Shown: piece by piece, positions 1 to 14,700 of the stretch
Position numbering within the stretch: position 1 is the stretch's first letter
How the letters are laid out: the number at the start of each line of letters is the position of its first letter
Origin: Gambelia wislizenii
Taxonomy: Eukaryota; Chordata; Lepidosauria; Squamata; Crotaphytidae
Direction: 5' to 3'
DNA: 64,000 nt
Assembly: GCA_030847615.1 (NCBI GenBank)
Contig: JAUMIR010000011.1
Location: 36,811,001-36,875,000 of the forward strand
Position numbers and translations under genes: made by a program
Notes under the pieces: generated by a model
Told to the model about the DNA's origin: nothing
Database searches by the model: none
What the model saw: the letters and a program-made list of their open reading frames with translations, nothing else

Positions 1-838
1 AACTTCCAATTCCCCAGCCTGGCTGTGGGATTTTAGGCGTTGTCCTCCAAACAAATAACAAGTTCTGATTCCAACATAGCTGCTTTGACCGTTCATCCAT
101 GCCTTGCTTATCACAGCCTTTGCCAAGCAATTTCCTCCTAACCAGGTCGGCGTCCCAGCAACATACTCAAATTAGAGGAAAGAGAACCTGCCTCCCTTCC
201 TTGGGATGCTTCCCTTGCTCTGCCGTAGTTATTTTGAAAATGTCTTGGCTGCTCCTCTACATAAGCACTACTTCACTACATTTCTACCACATCTTCTATT
301 TGTGGAGTCCACGATGCCAGGCATAGGGTTTCCTAGCAGGCTCCCATCCAGGTCAGGCTCAAAGCAGCTTAGTTTCACTAAGACTTGTTGCATCAAAGTG
401 CCTTTGGAGCCAACCTCAGGAGTCAAGGCAGAGTTACCTGGGGTCTGGAAGAACCCATCCTACACCAGGCTCCCTGCCGGAGGGTACTTCTAATTGCTTT
501 TGGGATACAGCTGAGCCCATTATACCCACAGAGAGCCTCCACCACAAAAATGTTCCATCAAGCCCTTAAAAATGAAGAACACCCTTCTCAGTCCATCAAC
601 TCTTGCTGAGTTCAGCCGTGCAGTGCGAAGAACACACGCCATGATGAAATCCCTTTCCTGCGGAGCTGCAACAGTTTGAGACTCAGCATGGCTTTAAAAG
701 AAAAAGCACAAGGAAAGGAGATGGAAGAAAGGCAGGCTGTTTAAATTGTTCTCATGACTATTCTATTTTCTGTGTCATTTCTCACGCCAATCTTTTGGCA
801 TTAAACCAAGCCATCATCCAACCAAGAGAGAGACCTAC
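1..838. other. IL13RA1 intron 5 (partial), no exon recognised
   Basis: Both strands were read for the next IL13RA1 exon (D3: PPHIKN-type start and V-W core) and none was found. No clear repeat either. Confidence 0.4.
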
Positions 839-1014
839 CTTCTTCTATATCATTCCTCGTAACCATACACACAGTCTGAACATCTTTAGAATTGCCATGG
901 ATGGAAATAGCAAACGGTTGGACCCAAGCGGTTGTGAAGTGGAAAGCACATCGAAAGGCATCACCTTCTTTAGTATAATTTGTGCACTCCTTTTCTTCAT
1001 CCAGGTCACTATAC
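839..1014 (-). CDS. IL13RA1: IL13RA1 exon 5 (D2, C-terminal half)
   Basis: Acceptor TTTTCCCACTCAAG, donor GAAG|GTAGGT. The first base completes the Trp codon from exon 4. Encodes [20 protein letters not shown], then [10 protein letters not shown], matching the human pattern SLEKIHQCENIFREGQYFGCSFDLT, including both D2 cysteines. Ends in phase 1. Beyond it towards position 1 no D3 exon could be recognised. Confidence 0.9.
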
Positions 1015-4000
1015 CTTGAGTGGGAAAAGCAACATCAGTGGTACATTAGAAAACCAAGATGGCAGCAGGCAAAGCACTCATGTTCACACACACACACATC
1101 CTGTACACACACACAGAGAGAAAAGAGAGATGGGGGGACAAAGAGAGAGAGGAAAGACCAGGAATAGAAAACAGCCAGATACTATAGGACTGAAATGAAA
1201 CACAATGTTCATTCACTTTTTCATTCATTCATTCAATTTACACCCCACCTTTATCCCAGCATGGGACTCAAACTGGCTACTATACGAGTAAGCTTTCTTA
1301 TAGCCTACTGAGCGACGATGACTTGAATTCCCAGCCAGTATGGCCACTGTAAATGGCTGCGGGATGTCACAGACTCTTAAATGTTTGCCTTCCCCACTGC
1401 AACCTTTCTATTGCAGTCCTCTGGGTGTGACGGTGGCTGTGGAAGAGAAGGGTGGCCGGGTTTCATTTTCTAGGCAAATCCTTGGATGCCCTCAACATTT
1501 GCATGAGAAGATAAACCACTGTGGCCCTATTGACACTAAAAATATGCTGAATGCACAAAGGATTTATTTTGGTCCTCACTCCACAGTTTTACTAGAGGCC
1601 AGACTGATACGACGGTGGCAAAAATGCATACCTAGGAGAGCAATAGTGCAACACAGAACAGAAGAACTGGCTGCTACCGTATTTTGTTTTAATTCAGTGG
1701 CCTGTTTCCAGCAACATATCAATGAAATTTCTTCTCATTTACGCTATTGTCGCTGTGGCCTGTATGAAGTTGAGGACCTTCCTCACTATTTGCTTAGTTG
1801 TCCTCTGTCAAAGAGAAAAATACCTTGTGGGATTGTTATCTATTAAAAGCCATTGGTCCACCTGCCAAAAAAATTAGAATTTTTGCTTCTTAATAAAGAT
1901 TCTAGTATCGATATAAGAGCTGCAACCTAAAGTCCATGCAAGTTATTATAATGCATTCCACAAAGTCTGATGTTTTAATGCCCCCATGGTTTCATTTTGT
2001 GTATTTAATTCATACCAGTAATATTAGTAATACAAGAAATGGTGTTGGAAATTGTATATATTATATTATATTTTAATTTTAACTTCATCATGTGATGTTT
2101 GTATTATCTGTTTATATTGTGATGACCTATTGTTTTAAAGCAATTTAAATTTGAATACTGGATACTGGAAATTGTTAGGGTCCTTTGCACAACAGTTTGA
2201 GTTAAAGGAAATTAGGCTAAGGAAGCTCACACGCAATTGAATGCTTCACCATTTCAGCATTTTAGTTGTGAACAAGCAGGAGAGATAACTGAGGCATTAT
2301 GGCAAGCAGATTGCAGATTGCAGGCATTCGAAGCTATCCGCGTTTGCTGTGCAAATGGGCATGCGTGTGAATCAAGATCACGGTGAATTACTCGTATTTT
2401 CACTTACCTCAATTTGCTACTGTGGGCAGTATGTTTTTTTAAAACCCTATCCAAGGTATGAAAGAGCGACCTTTCGCTTTAACAGACAAGTAAACCAAAA
2501 AACCCAATTTTATCGCCTTAGTGCTCGCTTGCTAAGGTGAAACTCCAACATGACAGTTCCAGATGCTTGCCTTGTTAGCAAGCTCCGCCCCCCGCACACA
2601 TCCAACCAATCAGCTTTCAACTTTCGCTCGTATGGGAAAAGCGAATCAATATGGTTGCTTGTCCCAACAAGCAGGAATGTGCATTCCCTCGTTTGTTTTT
2701 AAGAAAAACTTTGGAAAAAGCTGCGAAAGCTTTTCCAGTGTACTTTTGGGCATTTTTGGCACCCCCCTCCTTCCGAATACGATGGAGTGATGTGGAATCC
2801 CATTAAGCCAGATGGCATTCTCTTTGTGTTCTGTGAGGAGTATTTTCGCCATTCAGACAACACCTATGACTTAAAAACGGCAAAGTGTTCCTGGAGATTG
2901 TTAAACACTTGCCATTGTGCAATTCTGACAGATTTCCAAACCTGAAAGAGGACTAGATTAAAACAGCTCTGCAGTGAAAAGGCCTAAAAGCTCTCAGACA
3001 TCCCACATGACTTTGGAGACAATGGTGTTCAAATACAAACCAGTAGGACAGGTTGTAGAGGGTGTCAGGACTTGCGTTCTTTCCCTGCCGCCAAGAACAC
3101 TCTATGTACTCTTTATTATGCCAAATGCAGCTGATATTAATGGCTCCTGTGCCTGCCGTACCTAGAACAAGGAAGAGAAGCAGCAACATCAGAGTCTCGC
3201 TAAGCGCCTTGCAACTGCGCACTCTTCTCTATCGGATCAGGTTTTGACACTTTGCCTCTGCAGCTGGCAAGACAGAACTGCTGAACGGATAGGATATGGG
3301 CTCCCACCGAGGCAAGTATGAAAGTTAGCACAATCTTTGTGCTAGCACAATCTTTCAATTCCAAACTAAGTCACAAAAACCAAAGCCAGTTTGCAAACTA
3401 AGTCACAAATTCAATTCCAAACTAAATCACAAAAACCAAAGCCAGTTTGCAAACTAAGTCACAAATTCAATTCCAAACAAAGTCACAAAAACCAAAGCCA
3501 GTTTGCAAACATTTGCTTTCTATAATTCATTCAACAGTGACTGGAAACAGGAAGATGAAGTGGGGAGTGGGGCAGGAAGTTGTTGTTCTTGTGTGCCTTC
3601 AAGTCGTTTCCAACATACGACGACTCACAGGGTTTTCTTGGCAAGATTTGTCCAGACGGGTTTTGCCTTTGCCTTCTTCTGAAGCTGAGAGAGTGTGGCT
3701 TGCCCAAGGTCACCCAGTGGGTTTCCATGGCTGAGTGGGGATTCGAATCCTGCTCTCCAGAGTCATAGTCCAATGCTCAAACCACTACAGCTCAGGGCAG
3801 GAAGTTGCAGGTATGAAAAACAGCAAGTGCCTAAACTTTACCCAGCTTCTAGTGCGTTACTAGACAACTGTGGCATGGTCCTAGTTTTTCACCTTAGGGT
3901 GGGCCACACCTACAGATTTCCAGTGGAATATTGGCTGAAAATCAATTCTGGAAGTCATCAAACATTCTACTTCTAGTTTTCTTTTCAGGGATTTTCAGCC

Positions 4001-7000
4001 TGTATATTTGAGGGAGTGTGGGTTAAGCCCTACCATGTTGTGGAAGAGTGATATCAGCCCATTCTCCTTCACTCTTGTTTGAACATGTAGCTCTGGCTCT
4101 GAATACAGCTTTTATCCCCAGAGGTACTATCATTGTCCGGAAAGGGGCTGGCAGCCATTTCTAAATTTGGAAAGAAAGAAAGAAATCAGATATATTAGAA
4201 TGAAAAACTACTCATTTCAAACAAGACCCAGAGCAAATCCTAGAAGAAAGTCTGTCTTGACCCAACATAAGCATGCAGCAACGCTAGCCTTGATTTCTTT
4301 TGAAACAGAGCTGTGGTCCTATATACATTTACCCGGGGAAAAGCCCCACTGAACTGCCCCATACTGGCTGCTCCAGGTGTCCTTGTTTTCAACGGTGACG
4401 TGAGTAGGTACTGGAAACAGAAACTTCTCAGCAGTGGTGTCTCATCTCTGACTCAAATGTCAGCTTGTCACCAATGCTTTTATTGTTTTGGTATCTGTTT
4501 AAGAAAGCTTTCCAATGCAATCCTACACTTGTCAACTCACAAACCCCAGTGAATGTAAAAGGGATGTGTACATCAATAAGTCTGCATACAACTTCAACCT
4601 TGTTTTCCCAAGCCTTTGTTTAGATGACGAACCTGCACCTAATTTGGGGTTATGCACATGTATGTCCCTTTGGGAACAGGGTGTGAGGCTATTTACTATT
4701 CATGCAGCATCCAAAAAACTACCCCTCAAGCAGCTATCAAACCCTGGGGGCTGCCTCGGCAGCTGTCTGCAAACTGAATCATAAAATCATAGAATTGTAG
4801 ATGTCGTGGAAGAGACCACGAGGGCCATCCAGTCCAACCCCCTGCCACACAGGAAATCACAATCAAAGCATCCCTGACAGATGGCCATGCAGCCTCTGTT
4901 TAAAGACTTCCAAGGAAGGAGACCCCACCACGCTCCGAGGGAGTGTGTTCCACTGCTGAACAGCTCTTACTGTCAAAAAGTTCCTCCTCATGTTGAGGTG
5001 GAATCTCTGTTCCTGGAGCTTGCATCCATTGCTCCGTGTTCCAGTCTCTGGAGCAGCAGAAAACAAGCTTGCTCCATCCTCAACATGACATCCCTTCAAA
5101 TACTTAAACAGGGCTAAACTGGAGAGAAGGGTAGGGAGAAAGGCAGCTGACCAGCGGTGCTCAGCTTTACCCAATGAGAACTGGAAGGGGTTACTCTCCC
5201 ATTATTTCCAGTCAGTCCAGAACAACCTAATTTTTCTTCCTCTTGGGGGAAGCTGGCCACCTCCCTCCTGCCCCTTCTGGCCACTAAAAAGCCACAGTAG
5301 TTGCCCTTGAAGCTTGTTAGATGCCTGGGGGAGGGAGACACGGGGCTGCATGTGCCGAGCATTACTCTCCACATGTCTAGATGCAGGATCACGTCCCTTA
5401 CTAGCATTTGACTGTCTCAATGGACTGTCTAAGCAGCACATTTATAATTTTCATCATAATTCTAGTAATTCCTGTGATTTTTTATTTCTTTACAATAATC
5501 CCCCCCACCCCGCTACTGCAAAATCCAAGAAATAGGAAGTTTACACTGTCTGTCCAGTTTCCATCAGTGTCTAAACCACTCTCATACAGTAGTTCGCAGT
5601 TATCCTCAAAAGGCTGTACGGGAGCCCAAGACACGTTCAACTCGCAACGCCTTTCCCTGATAGTGTAATGGACTTCAGACAGGTGAGGAGGGACCAATGG
5701 GGCTTCTGTGAAAAGAAGGAAGGGGTTGGGGGAGAGAAAAGATAAACCATTACTTTCTGTTCTTTAAAGAAGTTGTTGGCTTTTAGGACCAACCCTGGCA
5801 GCAAACAGGGAAAGGCAGCCTGGGGGAAACTGAGGCTTGTGGAGTTTCAGCCCATTCAAAGCTGTTGCTGCAGTTGTCAAACTGGGAGAGCTTTTAAGGG
5901 CAGCTGTCAGAAGTTCATCCAAGCAAGAAGTCAGCAAAGGGGGTCTCAGGAAAAGATGTACCATAGTCCATGCGACCTCTCCATTAGCATTAAAGGAAGA
6001 ATAGGCAGCTGTTCCATCCCTGAGTAGTCTGAGGATCAAGCTAGCAGTGGTGTTTGCCCCATAGTTCAATGCTGAGGAGCTGGTTCTTGTTAATCAAATA
6101 GCTGGCACTGGAGGGAGGGATCTTGACTGGGACCCCAATGCAAGGGGAGAGAGCTGCCCCACCACCCCGCCTGCTATTTGCAATGGGGGAAAGACTTCTG
6201 CTGGTGACAACAGGGCTTTCTTCCTATGCAAACAGGAGGCGCAGGTGGGTCGCTGTGAATGGGACGGTAGATCACCCCCTTCTCCCATGCCATCTTGTGT
6301 ATGCCTTCATACCAGCTAGACCATTAACAAAAATCTGCTGTGCCACATCAAATGACACAAGAAAAATTACAAACAAAATCTGGCTCCCAGTCTTGAAAAA
6401 CACTAAAATCAAAACTCAACACATGCAAATAAACTCCACCCAGGGCCAGGGGGATTTCCAGCAGCAGTGAATGGCCCATCAATCAACCATTAGCCAAACA
6501 GACACTAATGAGCCTTGCATTTCTATACCTAGAAACTAACCATTCAATTACACAAATTTACATATACTCCCCAACAGGGTTCATAGCATATAAACTCCAC
6601 ATACACCCCTACCCAACCATTCTCTGAAGATGCCAGTCACAGATGCAGGCGGAACGTCAGAAAGAAACTATTCTACAACACGGCCTCACAGCCCGAAAAA
6701 ACCCAAGGAAAATCTAAAAATTACAAATCATTTGGGCCTCAGTCCCGTCATGATTTCTACTACTGTACCTTCTGCCATTTTCTGCAAGCACCCAGAAGGA
6801 AATCTCACTGTATTGTACTTATGTGTTTATGTTCAAATAAGTCAGTGGACTAGAGACTCGTATTTCCAATACATGGAACACAGAAAACTACACTGAGCCA
6901 GGGCTGCACGGTAAATCATCTCCATGGCTTAAACCTGTGGTTTCCGACCTTTGGTCCTCCAGGTTTTTTCAGCTTCAGTTCCAGAAAACTGCCAACATGG

Positions 7001-10000
7001 CCAATGGTCAAGGATTCTGGGAGTCTGAGTCCAAAATATCTGGAGGATCAATGATTGAAAATCACTGACTGACTGTGGTTGTAGGAATCCTTCCCAGCTA
7101 TACCTGCAGGTGCTAGGCAGTGGACCTGGGACCTTCTACCTGCAAAATATTATGTTCTTTAAAAAAAATTTTTTTAATTAATTTTATCATTAACACATAC
7201 AAATACAAACACTCTACATTCAGACAGACAATGCATACTACCCCATGCATCTTTTATCTACACATATGCTTCATTTTGATTTCCCGCTCTTCAAACTGAA
7301 AACTTCAATGTAAATATATAAACTATTTTTTCCTAATTGATACCTACTATAATTTAATCTTCTAGCTATTTTTCCTGATGCAAAATCTTCATTATTCAAA
7401 ACCCAGGAGCATAGCTATTCCTTCTTTTAAAGTAGCTTAGAAATAGTTCCCAGTCCTTTTAAATGTTTCCTATGGACATCACTTTTAATTAATACCATCA
7501 GCTAAGTTGGTCCCTTTTAGCCAGTTTGAATGTTTTTATAAACCTGTCTCTTATTGTACATTATGTTCTATCAAAGAGCTACAATCTTTTTTTTTTCTTT
7601 TTCATTTTACAGTGATCAGGGAATTAAGTGGTTAGTAGCATAAGAAGCCATGGGCAGGTTGAGGAAACTGTTCCTGCAAAAGTTCCATTTTTAAAAAACA
7701 AAAGTGCAACAAAAAGAAACAAAACCTCTCTGAAGGAAGGAAGCCACAATTACTCATAATAACAAGAATCAGAAACATTTGTGGAAAGCAGAAATGCATC
7801 CAATGAAACGATATTTTGATACAAGTAAAGTGGGCGGAAGTGTCAAGAGGTTCATTAGATTACATGAACTAGGAATAATATTTCTGGACTGATATTTTAC
7901 CTGCCTTTGTGCAAATGCTAACATGGAGATCACAGCAGCAGCCAGCAGCAAGCACACCGGTCTGCAGTGATGGCTCAGGGTCAAGACATATGGCTCAGCC
8001 ACACCATAATATTCACAATATTAAACGCACAATATTCAAAGACATCACCGTGTCCGTCTGGAATATCAGTAAGCAAAGGGATCTTGCAGCACCTCTGAGA
8101 CGAACGGAGAGAAAGAAATCATAGCAAAAGCTTTCATAGACTTGGTCTACTTCCTCCGATGCATCTGAAGTCTACGAAAGGTTCTGTTCCACCTTCTTTC
8201 TCTCAGTTCGTCTCAAAGGTGCTACAAGATCCCTTTGCGCACAATAAAGTATCAAAATGACTCATAGATTTGCCCTTCTCTGACAATGGGCAGATTCAGG
8301 AACCAGGGAATTTTATTTCCTCCCATGATCAAGAAAGAAAGGGGAGGCGGACTGTGACTCAGAGGCAATTTCGAAGGAGATGAATGAGTCAGTGCTAGAG
8401 TCAGCTTGATGGGAGTAATTATGATAAGTTGCTTATGTGTTTGTGTGTCAGTGGAATGGCGGGGTGCCTGGTTTTAATACAAAAGGTAAGTGTGGATGAC
8501 AGGACTTGAATTCTACAGCCTTGCTCCCCTGGCTCCCAGAGGATTTTCTTGCTATCACACTATACTGTTATAGCACTATGATTCCACTTTAACTGCTATG
8601 GCTGCTTCCTATGGAATTAACTCATGTAACCCGCCTTGAATCCCATCTTGGGAGAAAGGTAGGATATCAATCAATCAATCAAATAAATTCTGGGGTTTGT
8701 AGTTTAGTGAAGCCTAAGACCTCTCTGGCTGAGAAAAGGAGCCCTGGTGGCGCAGTGGTTAAATGCCAATACTGCAAGTCACCACATTGCAAGTTCGATT
8801 CCAGCCGGCTCCAAGGTTCACTCAGCCTTCCATCCTTTCGAAGGTCGGTAAAATGAGTACCCGGCTTGTGGGGGCAATTAGCTAACACACATTGGAAACT
8901 GCTTAATGCAGTGTAGATGTGTAAATTGCTATTACTTAAAACAATTTGTAAGCCGCTCTGATAGCCTTGTGGCTGAACAGGGAATAAATAAATAAAAAAT
9001 AAATAAATGTCTGTCCTTAAACTGTAAATCCCAGGATTCCACAGGAGGCAACCACAGCAGTTAAAGTGAAATAATAGTGCTATAACAGTGCAATAAGTTT
9101 CTAATCTGGTGATTGAGTTGAGGGAAGTAAAGAAGCAAAGGGGAGAAAGTTCAGCTCATTCCTGTGTACCTTTACACTGCCTCTCACTTCAGATTACAGT
9201 CTAAGCCAATGGCATCCCCTTCTTTAAAGTACACAATGACAGCTATTCTGGCAATTGTGTTAGGTAACTGGGATCAATTCAGGCACTGGCTTGTTTTACA
9301 TTTCTCTGTGTGAGTGTGTTCCTTCAAGTTGCCTCTTGACTTATGGTGACCCCATGAACTTCATAGGGTTATCTTAGGCAAGGAATCCTCAGAGGTGGTT
9401 TCACTCCTCTGAAATACAGCCTACAACACCTTGCTGGTCTCCCATCCACGTACTAACCAGGGCTGAGCCTGCAGGGACATATTCCTGCAGAGCAGGAGGT
9501 TGGACTAGATGGCCCTTGTGGTCTCTTCTGACTATGATTCTATGACCCTGCTGAGCTTCAAAGATCAGATGGGATCTCATGCCTTTAGGGTATTTAACCC
9601 CTTTTATGTTTATACTATTACTCTTTTTTAAAATGGAAAATTATAAACAATAAAATGAGGATCATCACAACGAGAGAGCATAGATAAAATACAAAAGTAT
9701 TAAACTGAACCACCTGCAGAAAAGCAGCGATTATCCCTTCATACATACCAGCACATGGTAGAAAAAGAAACCTAGTCAGCCTCCCCTAATAACTTGAAGC
9801 ACTGGTAAAAACAAGTGACAGGCTGGATGAAGTGGACTGGAGAGCATTCCACAATTCTGATGCAGTGGCTGAAATGCCCCACTTAGAATCATAGAATTGC
9901 AGAGTTGGAAGAGACCCCGAGGGCCATCCAGTCCAACCCCCTGCCATGCAGGAAATCACGATCAAAGCACCCCCGACAGATGGCAATCCAGCCTCTGTTT

Positions 10001-11759
10001 AAAGACCTCCAAGGAAGGAGACCCCACCACGCTCCGAGGGAGTGCGTTCCACTGCCGAACAGCTCTTACGGTCAGAAAGTTCCTCCTAATGTTGAGGTGG
10101 GATCTCTGTTCCTGGAGCTTGCATCCATTGCTCCGTGTTCCAGTCTCTGGAGCAGCAGAAAACAGGCTTGCTCCATCCTCAATGTGACACCCCTTCCAAT
10201 ACTTAAACAGGGCTATCATATCGCCTCTTAACCGTCTTTTTTCCAGGCTAAACATACCCAGCTCCCTAAGTCTCTCCTCATAAGGCATGGTTTCCAGACC
10301 TTTCACCATTTTAGTCGCCCTCCTCTGGACACGCTCCAATTTGTCAATATCCTTTTTGAATTATGGTGCCCAGAACTGGACACAGTATTCTAAGTGAGGT
10401 CTGACCAAGGCAGAATAGAGCGGCACTATTACTTCCCTTGATCTGGACACTATACTTCTATTGATGCAGCCCAAAATTGCATTGGCCTTTTTAGCTGCCG
10501 CATCACACTGTTGAGTCATGTTCAACCTGTGGTCTACTAGGACTCCTAGATCCCTTTCGCACATAGTCTTGTTCAGCCACTTCTTACTGTATTTGCCTGT
10601 CCCAGTCCAATCAGCAGGGCAAGCCAGAGCAGGATCTCTGATGTGAACTGGAGTGCAATGGGGGAAACATTTAGGGCTTCTCTAAGTGCTTCTGATTTCA
10701 GGTTTGGATGCATCAATCCAGCACATCCACTTTTGCAGTTTAGATGTGCTGAGGCTAGCCATCCTAGTGGGCCCTCCGGATCCACAAATTCAGCCAACTG
10801 CGGATAGTCATGTCCCATATTATACAATGGTGGTGACGTGAATTTCGGCATGCTGAAGCATTTCATGTTCATGTTGCTGCCATTTAATAATATGGGACAT
10901 GATCAATCATCTGCAGTTTTTGGTATCCACACGGGGTCCCAGAGCCAAATGCCCACGGAATCAATGGTTTTTGGTATCCACACAGAAACAAATGCCTCGG
11001 ATCCAAAGAGTGCACTTTATTTCTTAGAGGCACCCAAACTGGCTACTTCAACATTTTGAAGAGCTCCCTGCTATGTTGCTCCAGGTGGAGGGAGAATAGT
11101 GTTGGGGAAAAGTATCTGCCTTTCTCTGAGGTGCCTCCTGTTTTGAACATACCTATCTTACCCAAACTGAGCCAGACTATCAGTACCATCCATTCAGCTT
11201 ATTTGCAGCTCTCCAGTCTTGGGCAAAGGTCTCTCCACCACCCTTGTTTCTCAAGATCCTCTTTAACTGGCAATATTAATAACTGAAACCTGCCCTTGCA
11301 AAATGTACACTCTGCCACTGAGCTGTGGGCCCTCCAACACCCAGCACCACGCCACATAACTGGGAACATCTAAAACAGTGGTCTAGATAAGCCCCAAAGT
11401 TGTGAAACTGGGAATAGCTCATTGGTTTGAATGAGGATGCTATTATCTTGTGTTTGTATGCATCTAAAACAAATCTCAAGGGATGAGAATGATGTGTACA
11501 ACAGGATGACATATATGCGGTCATGGTTTTTGTCTTTTAGCAACCTCCAGGAATCAGTAGATCCTGCCAGTGTCTGTTACTGCTTTTGTGTTACTCCCAA
11601 GCAACTTTACATTGCATGAAGAAATAACATCTCCTTCCTTCCCCATTTATGCAGCTAGTCATTCATGCAAACCTGTTTTGAAAAAGTGCATGGCCCACAC
11701 AGTATACACGCAACTTATTTGGTTGCTCACCCTCATGAAGAGTGGCTTCAGGATTTGGG

Positions 11760-11795
<36 letters not shown>

Positions 11796-14700
11796 ATGCA
11801 TGACCCAATTCAAGATTATCGGCATGGACCATGACTATCCTGTCATAAGTAAAAGCACATGTTTTTCTGGCTCATCTATTCAGTGATCCCAGTAGGATTA
11901 CATACACATTTATTTTAGGTTAACTTTATGGCACCTCCTTCCCCCAAGGCCTCGTTTAGAAATCTTGCTAATACTTCTTTCCAAACCACTCGAAGCTTCT
12001 TGGCTCTGCTCTCACACTTTTACGTTTTACACACATAGAGGAAAGATGAGAAATTGTGACAGTTCCTGATTGCCAAATTACAGTTTGGGACACAGTCTTT
12101 GGGAATTCCCAGTTGGCTGGCAGGGCCAGTGGACACCGTAGTTCAAAATAAGGTAACTTTTCCAAGCTCTGATCTTCACCCAATACCAAACTCTGTGCTG
12201 ATATGATGTGAACATGGAACCACATGGAACTACAGTATACATGCAACTCATTTGGTTGCTCACCATCATGAAGAGTGGCTTCAGGATTTGGTATGTGTGC
12301 CCATGTGTGCACTTGCACATGTGTGTGCATATGGATACTCTTTTATAATGCAAGCCGGAAGAGGTGGGATGAGAAAACAGTCCCATCACACTGTTACTGA
12401 ACTCTCCCGGTGTTCCATGCCTACCAGAACTCTGGGTCAGGAGGTCCTCTGCCGATGTCATCCAGCCTCACCGCCCTTCTTTTCAGCTAGCCCTGCAAAT
12501 GCTTCCCAGTGGGAAGTTTCATCTTTGTGTTCCCCAAACAGTGCCCTCCAACTGCCAAGCTCAATTGCTGGGCCCACAGTCCTACAGAGCACAACATTGG
12601 TTGCTCAATATTTGCTCACGTCAACCTATACAAGCTGAATCTGCAATGACCCTGATGCACTATGGTGCAAAATGAAGAAAAAGTTGAGTGTTCAGAATCA
12701 AAACATCCTCCACTACAAAAAATATGGGCCCATACATGCATATAAACATACATACAGCTGAGATCCTGCATCGTTGTATGATGTTAGAGCTCCATTGTCT
12801 CCATTACAACTGACCATGCCATCCCCTTAATGCCTATTTTTCCAGCCAGGCAAGGCCCCAACCAAAGGGTTTCCGAGGCGCTGCATATCACAGCTGTGGG
12901 AAATGACATCTACAGTGCTGGTTGTGGGGGTGCATTGAGAACGGGCAACTGGAGAGACCCCTCAGGGTGCGGCCGCAACAGCTTGTCTCAATGTGTCCTA
13001 TGACCCAGAGGGGGCTTCAGATATCATTTCCTAGTGCCCTGGTCTGGGGTGCCTCAAAACCCCTTTGGTTGGGGCACTGTCCAGCTAAAACGGTAGACTT
13101 TGGGAGTCATGTTCAGTCATTAATGACTGCAAACATGTATCCTGAGAACTACTGAACCGAATGCCAGCCATGTGCGGTGGTTTGCTGTCACCTGGGTCCA
13201 AAAGTGAACAGAAAGGCAATTGCAAAAAATGAGTCATAAACAAATGACCATTCATATAACAACTGGATTTGATCTCTCCACACACAGGGTAACAGATTTA
13301 GGGGTGTATCCATACTACATTCCTTAAAGCACTCCTTAACTGGCTACATCCTCTAGAATCCTGGAATTTGGAGTAGTTTGAGGGTTTTTGTTTTTTAAAG
13401 AATTCTCTACCCTACAGCTCCAGTCCTCTTGAAGAGATTCTATGTACCTCCCCAAACTACAAATCCTACGATCCACAGGAAGGAGCCATGACATTTAAAG
13501 TGGTATCAAACTACTATAACTGTGCAGTGTGGACACAGGGGTTGTCTAAACAATGAAATTAACCCTCATGGAATTCACTGGGAATACCATCTGTCTAAAT
13601 GGGATCCCGTATCAATCTGCTATATTCAGAAGGAGGGGGCGCTATATTCAGAAGGAGGGGGCGCTATCTTTATTTATTTCAGTATATTTTAGTAACCAGT
13701 CGTATGCGTGTAAATACTACTGGTTACTAAAATAGGCTAAAATAAACACGCCTAAATTAAGATGTTTGTATTAAAGGTGGTACTAGAGTTCTTCCACGCC
13801 CCCTGTATTTTAGTTTTTATATGGAGGAAAGTGAGACATGTGTGTGTGTGTGTGTGCGTGCCTTCAAATTGCCTGTCATTTTATGGTGCCCCCATGAACT
13901 TCATAGGGTTTTCTTAGGCAAGGAATCCCCAAAGGGGGTTTTGCCAGTTCCTTATTCTGAAATAGAGCACCTGGTATTCCTTGCAGTTGTTTTGGGTTTC
14001 AGGAAAGTTCTTCTTTTTGGACTGCCACTCCTAGAATCTGGGGGATTCCGGGAGTGGGAGTCCAAAAAGGCACCTTTTCCCCTGCTCTGGAAGTTCTAGC
14101 CTGTGGCATTTGGGGTATGTGCCATTAAGTCGCCTGTCGACTTATGTCAACCCCATGAATTTCATCAGGTTTTCTTAGGCAAGGAGTCCTCAGAGGTGGT
14201 TTTGCCAGTTCCTTATGCTGAAACAGAGTCCTACCGCACCTGGGATTTGTTATAGTGGCATCCCATCTAAGTACTAGCCAGGGCTGACCCTGCTTAGCAT
14301 CCAAGATCAGATGGGACCTGGGGCCTTTAGGGTATTCAGTCTACATCCAAGTAAACTCACTTTGGAGGCTATTTCTTTTGAGTAAACATAAATGCCTGAC
14401 CTTATTTATCTCCCAGTAAGCACTTACCATGGAACAACCATCACTGGAGCCAATAGAATATCCATGTGAGTAGGCATTTAGTAGACCAAAGCTTCTTAAA
14501 CTGTAGGTTGCGACCACATATGGGGTCATGCAACTGAATGTGGGGGTCATGAAAAATTTGGCAACGGTAAATTGGATTTGAATACCTATTTTATATACAG
14601 TTGTCCCTCTGTATCCACGGATTTGGTATCCACGAATTTAAGCAACCACGGCTTTAAAATATTCTTAAAAAAATAATAATCCAAAAAGCAAACCTTGATT

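Noticed and set aside
3041..3222. Separate gene starting with the leucine-rich peptide before exon 4
   Set aside because: The leucine run is the translated pyrimidine tract of the splice acceptor; the real signal peptide is at 16.37 kb.
14115..14336. 5S rRNA gene
   Set aside because: Only the internal promoter region resembles 5S, and it is fused to a SINE body and tail present in other copies.
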